From Prosthecobacter dejongeii (lineage in GTDB: Bacteria; Verrucomicrobiota; Verrucomicrobiia; Verrucomicrobiales; Verrucomicrobiaceae): a DNA stretch of 64,000 nt. Shown here one piece after another: positions 8,373 to 17,074 of this stretch (position 1 is the first letter of the stretch; each line of letters starts with the position of its first letter). The notes under the pieces were generated by a model. It was given only the letters and a program-made list of their open reading frames with translations, was not told the origin of the DNA and ran no database searches. The stretch is from the NCBI RefSeq assembly GCF_014203045.1, contig NZ_JACHIF010000013.1:1-64000 (forward strand), in the 5' to 3' direction. The translations under genes and the position numbers were made by a program.

Positions 8373-9566
8373 TTAGATTTCCAGCAGGGTGAAGATGGCG
8401 GCAAAGGCGGAATCCAAAATGATGATGGCGGTGATGGAAATGACCACCGCCCGGGTGGTAGCCTGCCCGACAGCAGCCGAGGAATTCCCCGCATTCATGC
8501 CCTGCATGCAGCCACTGATGGCAATCGCCGCCGCAAAGAAAAAGCTTTTTAACACCCCCAAAGAAGCGGTGGTGAGATTGATCGCCAGGAGGGTTTCATT
8601 CCAGTATAGCACGGGCGGTATCCCCACCACCGCACCCACCAGCATGCCCCCCAGAATACCAATGATGTTGGCATACACCGTAAGCACTGGCATCATCAGC
8701 AGCAGGGCCAGAAGGCGAGGCAAGACGAGAAAGTCGAACGGGTTCAGGCCAAATGTGCGTAGGGCATCTATCTCCTCATTTGCCTTCATGCTGCCCAAAT
8801 GCGCGGCAAAGGCAGCCCCCGTGCGTCCACTCATGATGATGCCCGTCATCACCACCCCCATTTCACGAACCATGGCAATGCCCACCAGATCCGCTACGAA
8901 GATATTCGCACCGAAATTCGTGAGCTGAACATTGCCCACAAAAGCAAGGATCAGTCCGATCAAAAAACTGATCAGCGAGACAATGGGTAAAGCCTCAATC
9001 CCGCATTCCTGGATCGTCATCCACAGATCACTGCGGCGAAAGCGAGCCCGCCCGGTCAACAAACGACCCACGGAGAGTAAAGACTCCCCCACGAACTCTG
9101 CCATGCCGAGGATTCCAGCCCAAATGCCGAGCGTGATCTTCCCAAGAGCTTTGAGCTCCGAGGGGGCTGCACTACGTGTCTTAGCCTCGCTCCGCTCCGG
9201 CACAGCCAGTGCCAGCTCCATCAGCCCACGCAGATTATCAGGCAGTCCTTCCAGCGAAGGGGGTTCTACTTCAGCTTCGCCCGAAGGAAATTCACGAAAC
9301 AGCGATAGAAGAAAGGCAGGAAGAGTTGAGTCGAAAGATTTCAATCCTTCAGTCTGAAAGTGGTCGGGCCACTGAGTCGGCGTTGTCCCTTCGATCTTTG
9401 CCTCCGGTCCTTCTCGATTCCACACACCCGCCAGAATCAAAGTCACAACTGCACCCTCCTGAGTCCAGGAAGCAGAAGGGGGTGTGGCATCGGCGCGTTC
9501 GCTCACTGCGGCACTATTCGCCAGAACAGAACGGGAAACAAGAAGCGGTTTAGAGGGAGACATCAT
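8373..9566 (-). CDS. mlaE: Mla-type ABC permease with N-terminal STAS-like region
   Basis: A 397-residue protein. Residues from about 160 on are a MlaE permease: hydrophobic helices, LISFLIGLILAFVGNVQL, the GREMGVVMTGIIMSGRTGAA-type loop and EIDALRTFGLNPFDFLVLPR. The first about 120 residues resemble the STAS-like domain fused to some MlaE proteins (LILAGVWNREGPEA at its start). In E. coli the STAS protein is the separate MlaB, so the fusion explains why no mlaB is seen. It is the first gene of the minus-strand operon mlaE-mlaF-mlaD-lipoprotein. Confidence 0.9.
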   Translation of the reverse strand: MMSPSKPLLVSRSVLANSAAVSERADATPPSASWTQEGAVVTLILAGVWNREGPEAKIEGTTPTQWPDHFQTEGLKSFDSTLPAFLLSLFREFPSGEAEVEPPSLEGLPDNLRGLMELALAVPERSEAKTRSAAPSELKALGKITLGIWAGILGMAEFVGESLLSVGRLLTGRARFRRSDLWMTIQECGIEALPIVSLISFLIGLILAFVGNVQLTNFGANIFVADLVGIAMVREMGVVMTGIIMSGRTGAAFAAHLGSMKANEEIDALRTFGLNPFDFLVLPRLLALLLMMPVLTVYANIIGILGGMLVGAVVGIPPVLYWNETLLAINLTTASLGVLKSFFFAAAIAISGCMQGMNAGNSSAAVGQATTRAVVISITAIIILDSAFAAIFTLLEI

Positions 9567-9580
9567 TCTGCTTGAGAATC

Positions 9581-9748
9581 ATGAGCAAGCAGATTTTTTC
9601 GCGCCACAAGCCTGTGTTGGTCCCTTCCCGATTGTACTTTCCCGCCCTCATCCATCATGCTGGAATGAATCCGCATTTGCAAACTGACCGAGCCACGCTT
9701 TACACTCAGGCTTTCCAAATTTTGAAAACCACAGCTCCTGAGGCATGA
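9581..9748 (+). CDS. Possible 55-residue leader ORF coupled to plsX
   Basis: An open frame MSKQIFSRHK... ending APEA, whose TGA overlaps the plsX ATG as ATGA. I do not recognise it. It has no clear ribosome-binding site, mixed third-position base use and no obvious domain. A promoter-like sequence lies inside it, arguing against it being a real protein gene. Listed because the overlap with plsX could mean translational coupling. Confidence 0.25.
   Translation: MSKQIFSRHKPVLVPSRLYFPALIHHAGMNPHLQTDRATLYTQAFQILKTTAPEA
9677..9706 (+). promoter_or_regulatory. Candidate sigma70 promoter for plsX-fabH
   Basis: TTGCAA (9677-9682) and TACACT (9701-9706) are separated by 18 bases, 38 bases before the plsX ATG. 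Each box matches the consensus at four of six positions. Found by eye only. Confidence 0.35.
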
Positions 9749-10767
9749 AAATCGCGTTGGATGTCATGGGTGGCGACCACGCCCCGCAGAATCCCATGGG
9801 CGGCGTGAAGCTAGCCCTGGAAACCTTGCCGCAGATCGAGAAAATCTTTCTCGTGGGCGTCCCGGAACTCATCGAACAGGAGATGCACAAGCAAGGCATC
9901 CCCGCCAGTCCCAAGCTGGAAATCGTTCCTGCCAGCCAGGTGGTGGACATGAGCGACAGCGGCCTGGATGCTGTGCGCAAGAAAAAGGACAGCTCCATCG
10001 CCCGCGCAGTGGACTTGGTGAAGGAAAAAACTGCCGATGCCGTCGTCAGCGCCGGCCACACCGGGGCCGCCGTCACCGCCAGCCTCATCAAGCTACGAAC
10101 CCTGCCCCATATCGAGCGCCCCGCGATCGCCTCCGTCATGCCTTCGCAGACGACGACTTGGCTGCTGATTGACGCGGGAGCCAATCCCGACAGTCTCCCC
10201 GAGCACCTCGTCCAAAACGCCCTCATGGGCAGCGCCTATGCCAAGCATGTCATGGGCCGCCCCAACCCACGCGTGGGCCTCATGTCCAACGGCACCGAGG
10301 AGGAAAAAGGCAATGCTCTCTGCAAAGAAACGGCCAAGCTGCTACGCACCACCCCCGGGATCAATTTTATCGGTAACGTGGAGGGTCATGATCTCTGGGA
10401 AACTCCGCCTGATGTCGTCGTCTGCGACGGCTTTACTGGCAACATCATCCTCAAGACCTCCGAAGCTCTGGCTCATGCCCTTTTTGGCATGATCAAAACC
10501 GAGATCATCAGTTCCACCCGCACCAAAATCGGCGGCCTGCTAGCCAAGCCAGCTTTCAAGCGCATCCATAAAAAAACCAGTGCCGATGAGGCCGGTGGCA
10601 TGCCACTGCTGGGTCTCAATGGCATCACCATCATCGCCCACGGCGGAGCCAATGCCTACGCCATGAAAAATGCCATCCGCATGGCTTGCGACACCATTTC
10701 CCACCAGGTGAATCCTCACATTGAGGCCGCCATCTCCCAACATCTTCTCATCCATGCCCACGCCTAG
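9745..10767 (+). CDS. plsX: Phosphate acyltransferase PlsX
   Basis: Makes acyl-phosphate from acyl-ACP for phosphatidic acid synthesis. The start MKIALDVMGGDHAP is diagnostic, followed by AVVSAGHTGAAV, LIDAGANPD and the VVCDGFTGNIILKTSE signature. Length is 340 residues, normal for the family. It overlaps fabH by 14 bases, the usual plsX-fabH arrangement linking phospholipid and fatty acid synthesis. Confidence 0.97.
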   Translation: MKIALDVMGGDHAPQNPMGGVKLALETLPQIEKIFLVGVPELIEQEMHKQGIPASPKLEIVPASQVVDMSDSGLDAVRKKKDSSIARAVDLVKEKTADAVVSAGHTGAAVTASLIKLRTLPHIERPAIASVMPSQTTTWLLIDAGANPDSLPEHLVQNALMGSAYAKHVMGRPNPRVGLMSNGTEEEKGNALCKETAKLLRTTPGINFIGNVEGHDLWETPPDVVVCDGFTGNIILKTSEALAHALFGMIKTEIISSTRTKIGGLLAKPAFKRIHKKTSADEAGGMPLLGLNGITIIAHGGANAYAMKNAIRMACDTISHQVNPHIEAAISQHLLIHAHA

Positions 10768-11770
10768 TTCGCAGCCCTTCTGCGCCTCCAGCATCATCGG
10801 AACCGGCAGCTACATGCCGGAAAAAATCCTGACCAATGACGACCTGTCCAAATTTGTGGACACCTCCGATGAATGGATTACCAGCCGCACGGGCATCCGG
10901 GCACGGCGCATCGCTGCAGATGACCAAGCCACCAGCGACCTCGCCAGTGAAGCCGCCCGCCGCGCCATGGCCGCTGCGAACGTGCAGCCGGAAGACATCA
11001 ATCTCATCGTCGTGGCCACAGTTACGCCAGACATGTTCTTCCCCTCCACCGCTTGTTTCGTCCAGAAAAAGATCGGTGCCAGCAACGCCGTCTGCTTTGA
11101 CATCAGCGCGGCCTGCTCCGGCTTCCTTTACGCCCTGCAAGTCGCCCGTCACTTCATCAATACCGGCAACCGCACCACCGCCCTGGTCATCGGCGCAGAA
11201 AAACTCAGCAGCCTCATCAACTGGCAGGACCGCAACACCTGCGTCCTCTTTGGGGACGGCGCAGGAGCCGTCGTCATCCGCCGGGCCGAAGAAGGCGAAG
11301 ACGCCCCTGGGCGCGTCCTTTCCACCGTCATGGGGAGCGATGGTAACCTGACTGATCTCCTCAAAGTCCCTGGAGGTGCCAGCGCTTGCCCCATCACGCC
11401 TGAAAACGTGGCCAGCCGCCCGAACACCATCCACATGGAAGGCCGGGAAACCTTCAAGCATGCCGTCACACGCATGTGCCAGGCCAGCGAGCAAGCCCTG
11501 GAAATCGCTGGCTTGAAGAAAGAAGACATCGCCATGGTGATCCCCCACCAAGCGAATGCCCGCATCATCACGGCCATCGCCGATCGGCTAGGCGTGCCTC
11601 CTGAAAAAACCTTCATGAACCTGGATCAATACGGCAACACCAGCGCCGCCACCATCCCGGTGGCTCTGGATGAAGCTCATCGCCAAGGCAAAATCAAACG
11701 CGGTGACATCATCCTCCTCGTTGCTTTCGGCGGCGGCTTTACCTGGGCCAGCTCCGTGATCCGCTGGTGA
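10754..11770 (+). CDS. fabH: Beta-ketoacyl-ACP synthase III
   Basis: Starts fatty acid synthesis by condensing acetyl-CoA with malonyl-ACP. The catalytic triad is visible: Cys121 in DISAACSGFLYAL, His in VIPHQANARI and Asn in LDQYGNTSAAT. The ATG at 10754 (MPTPSSQPF) gives 338 residues and overlaps the plsX end by 14 bases; the frame is open further upstream but inside plsX. Confidence 0.96.
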   Translation: MPTPSSQPFCASSIIGTGSYMPEKILTNDDLSKFVDTSDEWITSRTGIRARRIAADDQATSDLASEAARRAMAAANVQPEDINLIVVATVTPDMFFPSTACFVQKKIGASNAVCFDISAACSGFLYALQVARHFINTGNRTTALVIGAEKLSSLINWQDRNTCVLFGDGAGAVVIRRAEEGEDAPGRVLSTVMGSDGNLTDLLKVPGGASACPITPENVASRPNTIHMEGRETFKHAVTRMCQASEQALEIAGLKKEDIAMVIPHQANARIITAIADRLGVPPEKTFMNLDQYGNTSAATIPVALDEAHRQGKIKRGDIILLVAFGGGFTWASSVIRW

Positions 11771-11845
11771 TTACGGCGTATGCATACAATAGTATCTGGT
11801 AGATCACACACACATTAGACACCGGAAACTTGGACATCTGGTCCA

Positions 11846-12565
11846 TCAGTGGCGAGGACCAATGACTATTTTTATAACCCCTTTTGGGGGGCGTATTTCT
11901 TCGTGAGGACTAATTATCAAAGGTTTATATCCAGAAGCGTGAAATGCAGCCAATAGTGCATTGGAAGCTGTGTCTTCCACGAAAGGTATTTTGCCTGGAA
12001 GTTCATCACTTGCAAACGTGATTGCCAAGCCAGATATTGAGTTGGAGAAAAGCAATCCCGCCTCCTGCATCATAAATGTTCGGCTCACATCTTTTAAAGA
12101 CACCCCCTTTGGCATTTCACGCAATAACCACCCAGTCTTAGCTATTTCACCATAAATACTCTCAGCAAACACATAAGACTCCGAATGTTCAGCAGCATAG
12201 ACGATTTGGACTTCCCCAGTTTTCCTACCCTCGAGAGCTTTAGAAAACTCGTTTCCAACAAGACGCCATTTTATTTCTTGTTGTAATCTGACCATTTCTA
12301 ATTCTGCTAAAGCTGCACGTTCTTTAGCCTCCTGCGCTTTTAAATTCGCTTCTGCGATTTGAATTTTAGATTCAGTTTGGTAACGCTCTAATGCTTTCTT
12401 TTTGTTGTCAGAATCCCTGTCTGCAAAATACCAAGCCGCTGCACCTACAAAAGCCAACAGAGCTCCCATAATCACACTAGCAACAGCAAATATTGACGAC
12501 ATTTTCTCAACAAGTTCAGAAGACATAATTTTGGACTGTTTGTGAATATTTGCCTTTTCCACCAT
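11846..12565 (-). CDS. AT-rich orphan membrane/coiled-coil protein
   Basis: A 239-residue protein I cannot name. One membrane helix (about residues 26-47) is followed by a coiled coil rich in Ala, Glu, Lys and Gln (about residues 55-100), then a soluble alpha/beta domain of about 130 residues with no motif I recognise. AAAGG lies eight bases before the ATG, a clear ribosome-binding site. Base composition is visibly richer in A and T than all neighbours, suggesting acquisition by transfer. It lies between fabH and an ECF sigma operon, with no operon partner. Confidence 0.7.
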   Translation of the reverse strand: MVEKANIHKQSKIMSSELVEKMSSIFAVASVIMGALLAFVGAAAWYFADRDSDNKKKALERYQTESKIQIAEANLKAQEAKERAALAELEMVRLQQEIKWRLVGNEFSKALEGRKTGEVQIVYAAEHSESYVFAESIYGEIAKTGWLLREMPKGVSLKDVSRTFMMQEAGLLFSNSISGLAITFASDELPGKIPFVEDTASNALLAAFHASGYKPLIISPHEEIRPPKGVIKIVIGPRH

Positions 12566-12948
12566 CGTTACCTTTCTTGATAAAGAAATAATTTTCTATT
12601 TACCTTCAGTGTAAAATCAAAGTAATAATCTAACTAGTAACGACGCATTTGAATATATGTAAATTACACCACTTCCTCTAAAATGTAATCTTTCTAACTC
12701 GCAATCGAAAGAGGAGGAACTTGGGCCTGCTTCCAGAGCTCAGAACAAAAAAGAGGGTTATTCCTTCTTTCTGGCATTTCGGACAAACAAAAAAATTCCC
12801 TCAAGGTCTTTTCTAGCATATTTCACACCGTCAAATTTCCATTCCTTCGAAATCGCAGAATTTTGATAGCTCATGATGGAAATGTCTGGACTGGAGTCCC
12901 TTTAGCTTTCGTTCGCGTTTCCCTCATAGCCATTTGAACCCGACCAGC
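12566..12948. other. AT-rich intergenic stretch
   Basis: About 380 bases separate the orphan gene from the sigma factor. The composition is AT-rich. Apart from the small minus-strand ORF at 12758-12874, I see no RNA gene, terminator or repeat. Promoters for the two divergent units should lie here, but none stood out. Confidence 0.5.
12758..12874 (-). CDS. Possible 38-residue Lys-rich small protein
   Basis: An open frame starting MSYQNSAISKEWKFDG and ending RNARKKE, in the AT-rich gap upstream of and in the same direction as the orphan membrane protein. The composition (Lys, Phe, Trp, Asp) is protein-like, but there is no ribosome-binding site or homologue I recognise. It could be a remnant of transferred DNA. 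Confidence 0.25.
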   Translation of the reverse strand: MSYQNSAISKEWKFDGVKYARKDLEGIFLFVRNARKKE

Positions 12949-13509
12949 ATGGGCCATGAGTCATCCATTCCCCCATCTGAATCAGGCAGGATTTTGGGGT
13001 CGGCGGGAGAATTTGAGCGACTGCTGGCAGACCACTCTGCATCTGTTCGCCTTTACGTGCGGTCCTTGATGCCAGGTTATGAGGGGGCCGATGATTTGGC
13101 TCAGGAAACCCTGCTTAAGCTTTGGGAAAAACGTTCCCAATTTGTTGCAGGCACTTATTTCAAGGCTTGGGCCTTTCAGATCGCCAAGTTCCTGGTCATG
13201 AATCAGCGCCGCAAACTGGCAAGATCTCCGGTGGTATTGCTGGATGACGAAATGCTGGAGCTGATTGACCGGCGATGGATGGAAACAGAGACCGTGCGGA
13301 TGGAGGGGCATCACTCGGCCCTCAACCAGTGTCTGGAACTTCTGAAACCGGAGGACCGTCACCTTTTGCATGCGCGTTATGCAACCGACACCTCCCTGGA
13401 GACATATGCAGAACAGGTGGGCACACGGCCAGGCACGCTCAAAGCCCGCCTGTTCCGCCTCAGGGATGCCCTCCGTGATTGCATTGACAGCCGCCTTGGA
13501 AATTCATGA
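12949..13509 (+). CDS. ECF-type RNA polymerase sigma factor
   Basis: A 186-residue sigma-70-family protein with region 2 (LAQETLLKLWEKR, then WAFQIAKFLVMNQRR) and region 4 (an HLLHARYATDTSLETYAEQ helix-turn-helix, then TLKARLFRLRDALRDCI). This resembles the sigma factors common in Planctomycetes and Verrucomicrobia. The ATG at 12949 is preferred to a TTG at 12934. The stop overlaps the ATG of the FecR-like gene (ATGA), so sigma factor and likely anti-sigma protein are translated together. It probably controls the lyase/sulfatase genes downstream. Confidence 0.88.
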   Translation: MGHESSIPPSESGRILGSAGEFERLLADHSASVRLYVRSLMPGYEGADDLAQETLLKLWEKRSQFVAGTYFKAWAFQIAKFLVMNQRRKLARSPVVLLDDEMLELIDRRWMETETVRMEGHHSALNQCLELLKPEDRHLLHARYATDTSLETYAEQVGTRPGTLKARLFRLRDALRDCIDSRLGNS

Positions 13510-14930
13510 CTCCCCATCCTCCAGAAGATCCCTTCAAATTGAACCGGGCGCTCGATCAACTGATCGAAGGTAGCCTGACGGCGGAGGAAGCGCAGGAGGT
13601 GCAAGCATGGATGAAGGAGGACCCAACGATCCTCTCTCTCTATCTGGACAAAATGCGCATGGACTCGCTGCTGAAGGATCACGCTTGGCCTGCGAAACCT
13701 AAAGTCGCAAAATGGCGAGTCGCGCCGCGTCAGAGTCTGGCCTGGGCGGCCGCAGCGGCAGTCCTGATCTCTGCACTCGCTCTGCTGTTGCGTTATGACA
13801 AGAGCAGCGGACCGGGCCTTGTAGATAGGACGCCACTGCCGAGTATCCAGTTTTCAGCGGCCTCCGTCTTTGATACCACACTGGCCCGCCTCCCGGATGA
13901 TGGCAGGCTACAATTTGGCGATGGCGTTATCATGAATGACGGCTCGGTCTCCATCCGGCTACCCAGCGGCGTGGAGGCAGTGCTAAAAAGTCCTTCTCGC
14001 TTTGCGATCACAGGCCCCAACCGGCTGAAACTGGACGAGGGCGCAGGGTGGTTCCGCGTGCCTCTGGCGGCGAAGGGATTCACCGTGGATCTCCCTGAAA
14101 TGGAAGTCGTGGATCTGGGAACAATATTCACGGTCAGCGTAAATGAGGGTGACCATCAGGTGCAGGTGGAGCAAGGCTTGGTGGAAGTCCGCCAGCGGCA
14201 AGATGGAATTCCCGTCCAGCGTCTAAAGGTCGGCGAAAAACTAGTTCGGCAGGCGAACCAGCAGACCATCCAAGTGGTGAGCGGCGCATCTCTGCTCAAC
14301 CCAGAAGCCATGACGGAAAAGCCGGAGATCGTCTTCCAGGAATCGCTGGCATCGGTGCCCGATCAGTCTTTCGCTGATAGGCAACCCCTGAAAGGCACTT
14401 GGACAATTCTGAAGGGAGATCCACAAGTCAGCAAAGGACGCTTTGCGGCGAAGTCGAGCTTCACTCACCTCATGGGCCGTTTTACACGCGCCATTGAGCC
14501 CACGGAAAAGGCGGTGATCATGGTCAGCTTTAGGTCCGTCTCTCCAATGACTCTCTTCCATTCCAAAGGATTCGCCGGCATCAGCCTTTTCAACGGTGAC
14601 GGCGAAATGTTTTTCTTCGGAGACAAGTCACGGAACTCCTACTCGTGGGAGTTCCTGGTCTATGGAAAAAACTACTGGCGGCCCGGAAGTCCCAGACGGG
14701 CCTATGACCTAGCCATCCAGGGCAGTGAAGAGACTTTCACTCTACGTTACAGACAGCGTAACGGAGCCTTCGAAATCTACCGTGGCTGGGGGGTGCAGGG
14801 ACTTCCACTTCTACGGGGAGTGACGGATCCGGGCCTGCGTTTTGATGGTGTGCGGGTGGCCAATGGCATGGGCGGAGATTTCTCATTTGAGGACCTGCAA
14901 GTCTCCGTTGTCAAAGATACGGCGGAGTGA
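13506..14930 (+). CDS. FecR-domain transmembrane protein, putative anti-sigma regulator
   Basis: A 474-residue protein. The cytoplasmic N-terminus (about 1-75, with LTAEEAQEVQAWM) looks like the sigma-binding part. One membrane helix spans about residues 78-96. A FecR domain follows (LPSGVEAVLKSPSRFAITGPN, then VDLGTIFTVSVNEGDHQVQV). The C-terminal 180 residues are a beta-rich region that may be a ConA/LamG-like glycan sensor. Coupled to the sigma gene by ATGA. I infer that sensing of extracellular polysaccharide releases the sigma factor. Confidence 0.85.
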   Translation: MTPHPPEDPFKLNRALDQLIEGSLTAEEAQEVQAWMKEDPTILSLYLDKMRMDSLLKDHAWPAKPKVAKWRVAPRQSLAWAAAAAVLISALALLLRYDKSSGPGLVDRTPLPSIQFSAASVFDTTLARLPDDGRLQFGDGVIMNDGSVSIRLPSGVEAVLKSPSRFAITGPNRLKLDEGAGWFRVPLAAKGFTVDLPEMEVVDLGTIFTVSVNEGDHQVQVEQGLVEVRQRQDGIPVQRLKVGEKLVRQANQQTIQVVSGASLLNPEAMTEKPEIVFQESLASVPDQSFADRQPLKGTWTILKGDPQVSKGRFAAKSSFTHLMGRFTRAIEPTEKAVIMVSFRSVSPMTLFHSKGFAGISLFNGDGEMFFFGDKSRNSYSWEFLVYGKNYWRPGSPRRAYDLAIQGSEETFTLRYRQRNGAFEIYRGWGVQGLPLLRGVTDPGLRFDGVRVANGMGGDFSFEDLQVSVVKDTAE

Positions 14931-15031
14931 TCCGGAGGTCAGCGCCGACTACTCTGCAGTGCTCCGAATTTTTTTGGAGAAGCTGTGCAACCGAATGGCG
15001 GTTCAGAACATTTGCGGTCAACCCAACCGCT

Positions 15032-17035
15032 ATGAGAACCCTTTGCTCAGTCGCCTTCGTCATTCTCTTTATCCTACCAGTCCGGGGCGAACCCTCAGGA
15101 CAGGAGATCACCGCACGCCAGGACCGATCCCGCATCCTCACAGCCGCAAAGGAGGCACTAAAGATGGCGCCCGTGAGCATCACCCAGCACCGCTCGCCCC
15201 TCAGCGAAGGGCGGCCTAACGAGTTTTTCTCCATGAGCGACTACTACTGGCCGGATCCTGAGAAACCGGACGGCAAACCTTACGTCATGAGGGATGGTCA
15301 ATCGAATCCAGGGAACTTCAACCAACACCGCGAAACCCTGATGGCCATGCGAGATGCGACCTCCGCTCTGGCTGCAGCCTTTGCACTGACGCGGGATGAA
15401 CGCTATGCGAAGAAAGCAGTAGAGATGCTGAAGGTCTTTTTCCTGGATGAAGAAACACGTATGCACCCCAGCCTGGATCACGCGCAGGCCATCGTGGGCA
15501 AGGCGACACCGGATCGCGGAACTGGGCTCATTGATAGCCTGCATCTAGTGGAGGTGCCGCTGGCCGTGCTGACGCTCCGGCCTTCCAAGGCGATGGAGCC
15601 TGCGATCTTCGATGGTCTGAGGCAATGGTTCGCGGATTACACATCCTGGTTTGTCTCCAACTCCAAGGGCAAGAATGAGGCGAAGGCCAAGAACAACCAT
15701 GCGGTGGCCTACTGGTTTCAAGTCGCCGCTTTTGCCACACTCACCGAGGACAAGAAACTGCTGGATGAGTGCCGCCGCCAGTTCAAGGAGGTCTTTGTGA
15801 CGGTGCAGATGGCCACGGATGGCGGCTTCCCCCTAGAGCTAGGCCGCACCAAACCTTATGCCTATTCGATCTTCCAGTTGGATAACATGACGGGCCTTTG
15901 CCAGTTGCTGTCCAATGAGTCTGACAACCTCTGGACCTTCACCACTCCAGATGGCAAATGCATGGAGAAGGCTGTCGCTTATCTCTATCCTTACTTGGCA
16001 GATAAATCTTCCTGGCCCCTGAAGCCGGATGTCAATGCCTGGGAAGGCTGGCCGGTGAGGCAGCCTTCCTTGCTGTTTGGAGGCATCGCCTTTCACGAGG
16101 ACAACTACCTAAAGTTGTGGCGGGATCTCAAACCCGACCCGACGGACTTTGAAATCCGACGTAACAATGCGATCACGCAACCGCTGCTGTGGACGACGCT
16201 GTTCGATCATTCCTCAGCGACTCCCTCGCCGAAGAAAATCCGCGCCCATCATGTGTTTCAGCCTAACCAGAAGGTGATCTTCGAGGATGATTTTCACAGT
16301 GACTCCATTGATCGCTGGAACATCTCTGAGGATGACCGCTACGCCCTCCCCACGCCGTCACCGGAACGCATCCAAGTGGTGGATGCACCTGATCTGCCGG
16401 AAGGGGCCAAAGCCGTGCGTTTTGTCGTGAAGCGTGCGCCTAACTCCTTTCGCTCGGAGATTTCACTGCCTCACGAGGAGGGGTTTCAAGAGCGCTGGTA
16501 TGCTGCACGCATCCTGATTCCAGAAGACTGGATTTTTGATCCTTCGAAGGCGAGTGACATCGTTCTGCAGTGGCACGGAATTCCCGGCAACTGGAAGCCC
16601 ACACATCCCAACTTGGCCATCTACGTCGCCAATGATCGATGGTCCATCAATCAAAGCTACGGCTCTCCGCAACAAGGCCCCACCCGCCACAGTGAACACC
16701 TGGAAGAGACTGTAAGCAGAGGCCAATGGGTGTCGTGGATCATCCATGCTAAATGGTCCCCTGGGGCTGAAGGGTTCCTGCAGATCTGGAAGGATGGAAA
16801 GCTGGTTTTCGATAGGTCTGGGCCAAACGTATATGGCAGCATCGGTGTGGAATACACCCCCTACATGAAGACGGGTATCTACCGCCCCGAATGGCATACG
16901 GACACGGATAACAAGCGGCAAGCCTTCGAGGCTGAAAAGACCGACATCACGAGCAAAACTGTTTACGTCACCGACATCAAAATCGGCAGTGGAAAGGCGA
17001 GCCTCAAAGATTTCATCGTCCCAGCCAAACCCTGA
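15032..17035 (+). CDS. Secreted two-domain polysaccharide lyase (alginate-lyase domain plus heparin-lyase-I/PL20-like domain)
   Basis: A 667-residue protein. The ATG at 15032 gives a signal peptide (MRTLCSVAFVILFILPVRG); a GTG at 14927 overlapping the previous stop would add 35 residues without a signal. Domain 1 (about 40-395) fits the Alginate_lyase family: SDYYWPDP, LDHAQAIVG, the catalytic-type NNHAVAYW (Asn221-Asn222-His223), LELGRTKPYAYSIFQLDNM. Domain 2 (about 415-660) fits heparin lyase I/PL20-type lyases: SFRSEISLP, DIVLQWHGIP, VSWIIHAKWSPGAEG, YFK-like GIYRPEW. The substrate is probably a uronic-acid polymer, and the sulfatases next door suggest that it is sulfated. Neither specificity can be fixed from sequence. 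Confidence 0.82.
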   Translation: MRTLCSVAFVILFILPVRGEPSGQEITARQDRSRILTAAKEALKMAPVSITQHRSPLSEGRPNEFFSMSDYYWPDPEKPDGKPYVMRDGQSNPGNFNQHRETLMAMRDATSALAAAFALTRDERYAKKAVEMLKVFFLDEETRMHPSLDHAQAIVGKATPDRGTGLIDSLHLVEVPLAVLTLRPSKAMEPAIFDGLRQWFADYTSWFVSNSKGKNEAKAKNNHAVAYWFQVAAFATLTEDKKLLDECRRQFKEVFVTVQMATDGGFPLELGRTKPYAYSIFQLDNMTGLCQLLSNESDNLWTFTTPDGKCMEKAVAYLYPYLADKSSWPLKPDVNAWEGWPVRQPSLLFGGIAFHEDNYLKLWRDLKPDPTDFEIRRNNAITQPLLWTTLFDHSSATPSPKKIRAHHVFQPNQKVIFEDDFHSDSIDRWNISEDDRYALPTPSPERIQVVDAPDLPEGAKAVRFVVKRAPNSFRSEISLPHEEGFQERWYAARILIPEDWIFDPSKASDIVLQWHGIPGNWKPTHPNLAIYVANDRWSINQSYGSPQQGPTRHSEHLEETVSRGQWVSWIIHAKWSPGAEGFLQIWKDGKLVFDRSGPNVYGSIGVEYTPYMKTGIYRPEWHTDTDNKRQAFEAEKTDITSKTVYVTDIKIGSGKASLKDFIVPAKP

Positions 17036-17074
17036 ACACCCGCACCTTTGCAATCCCTTGCCTAGCACCCTTCC

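Noticed and set aside
10748-11551. A 267-codon open frame on the minus strand.
   Set aside because: It is the antisense shadow of fabH, which has an intact catalytic triad.
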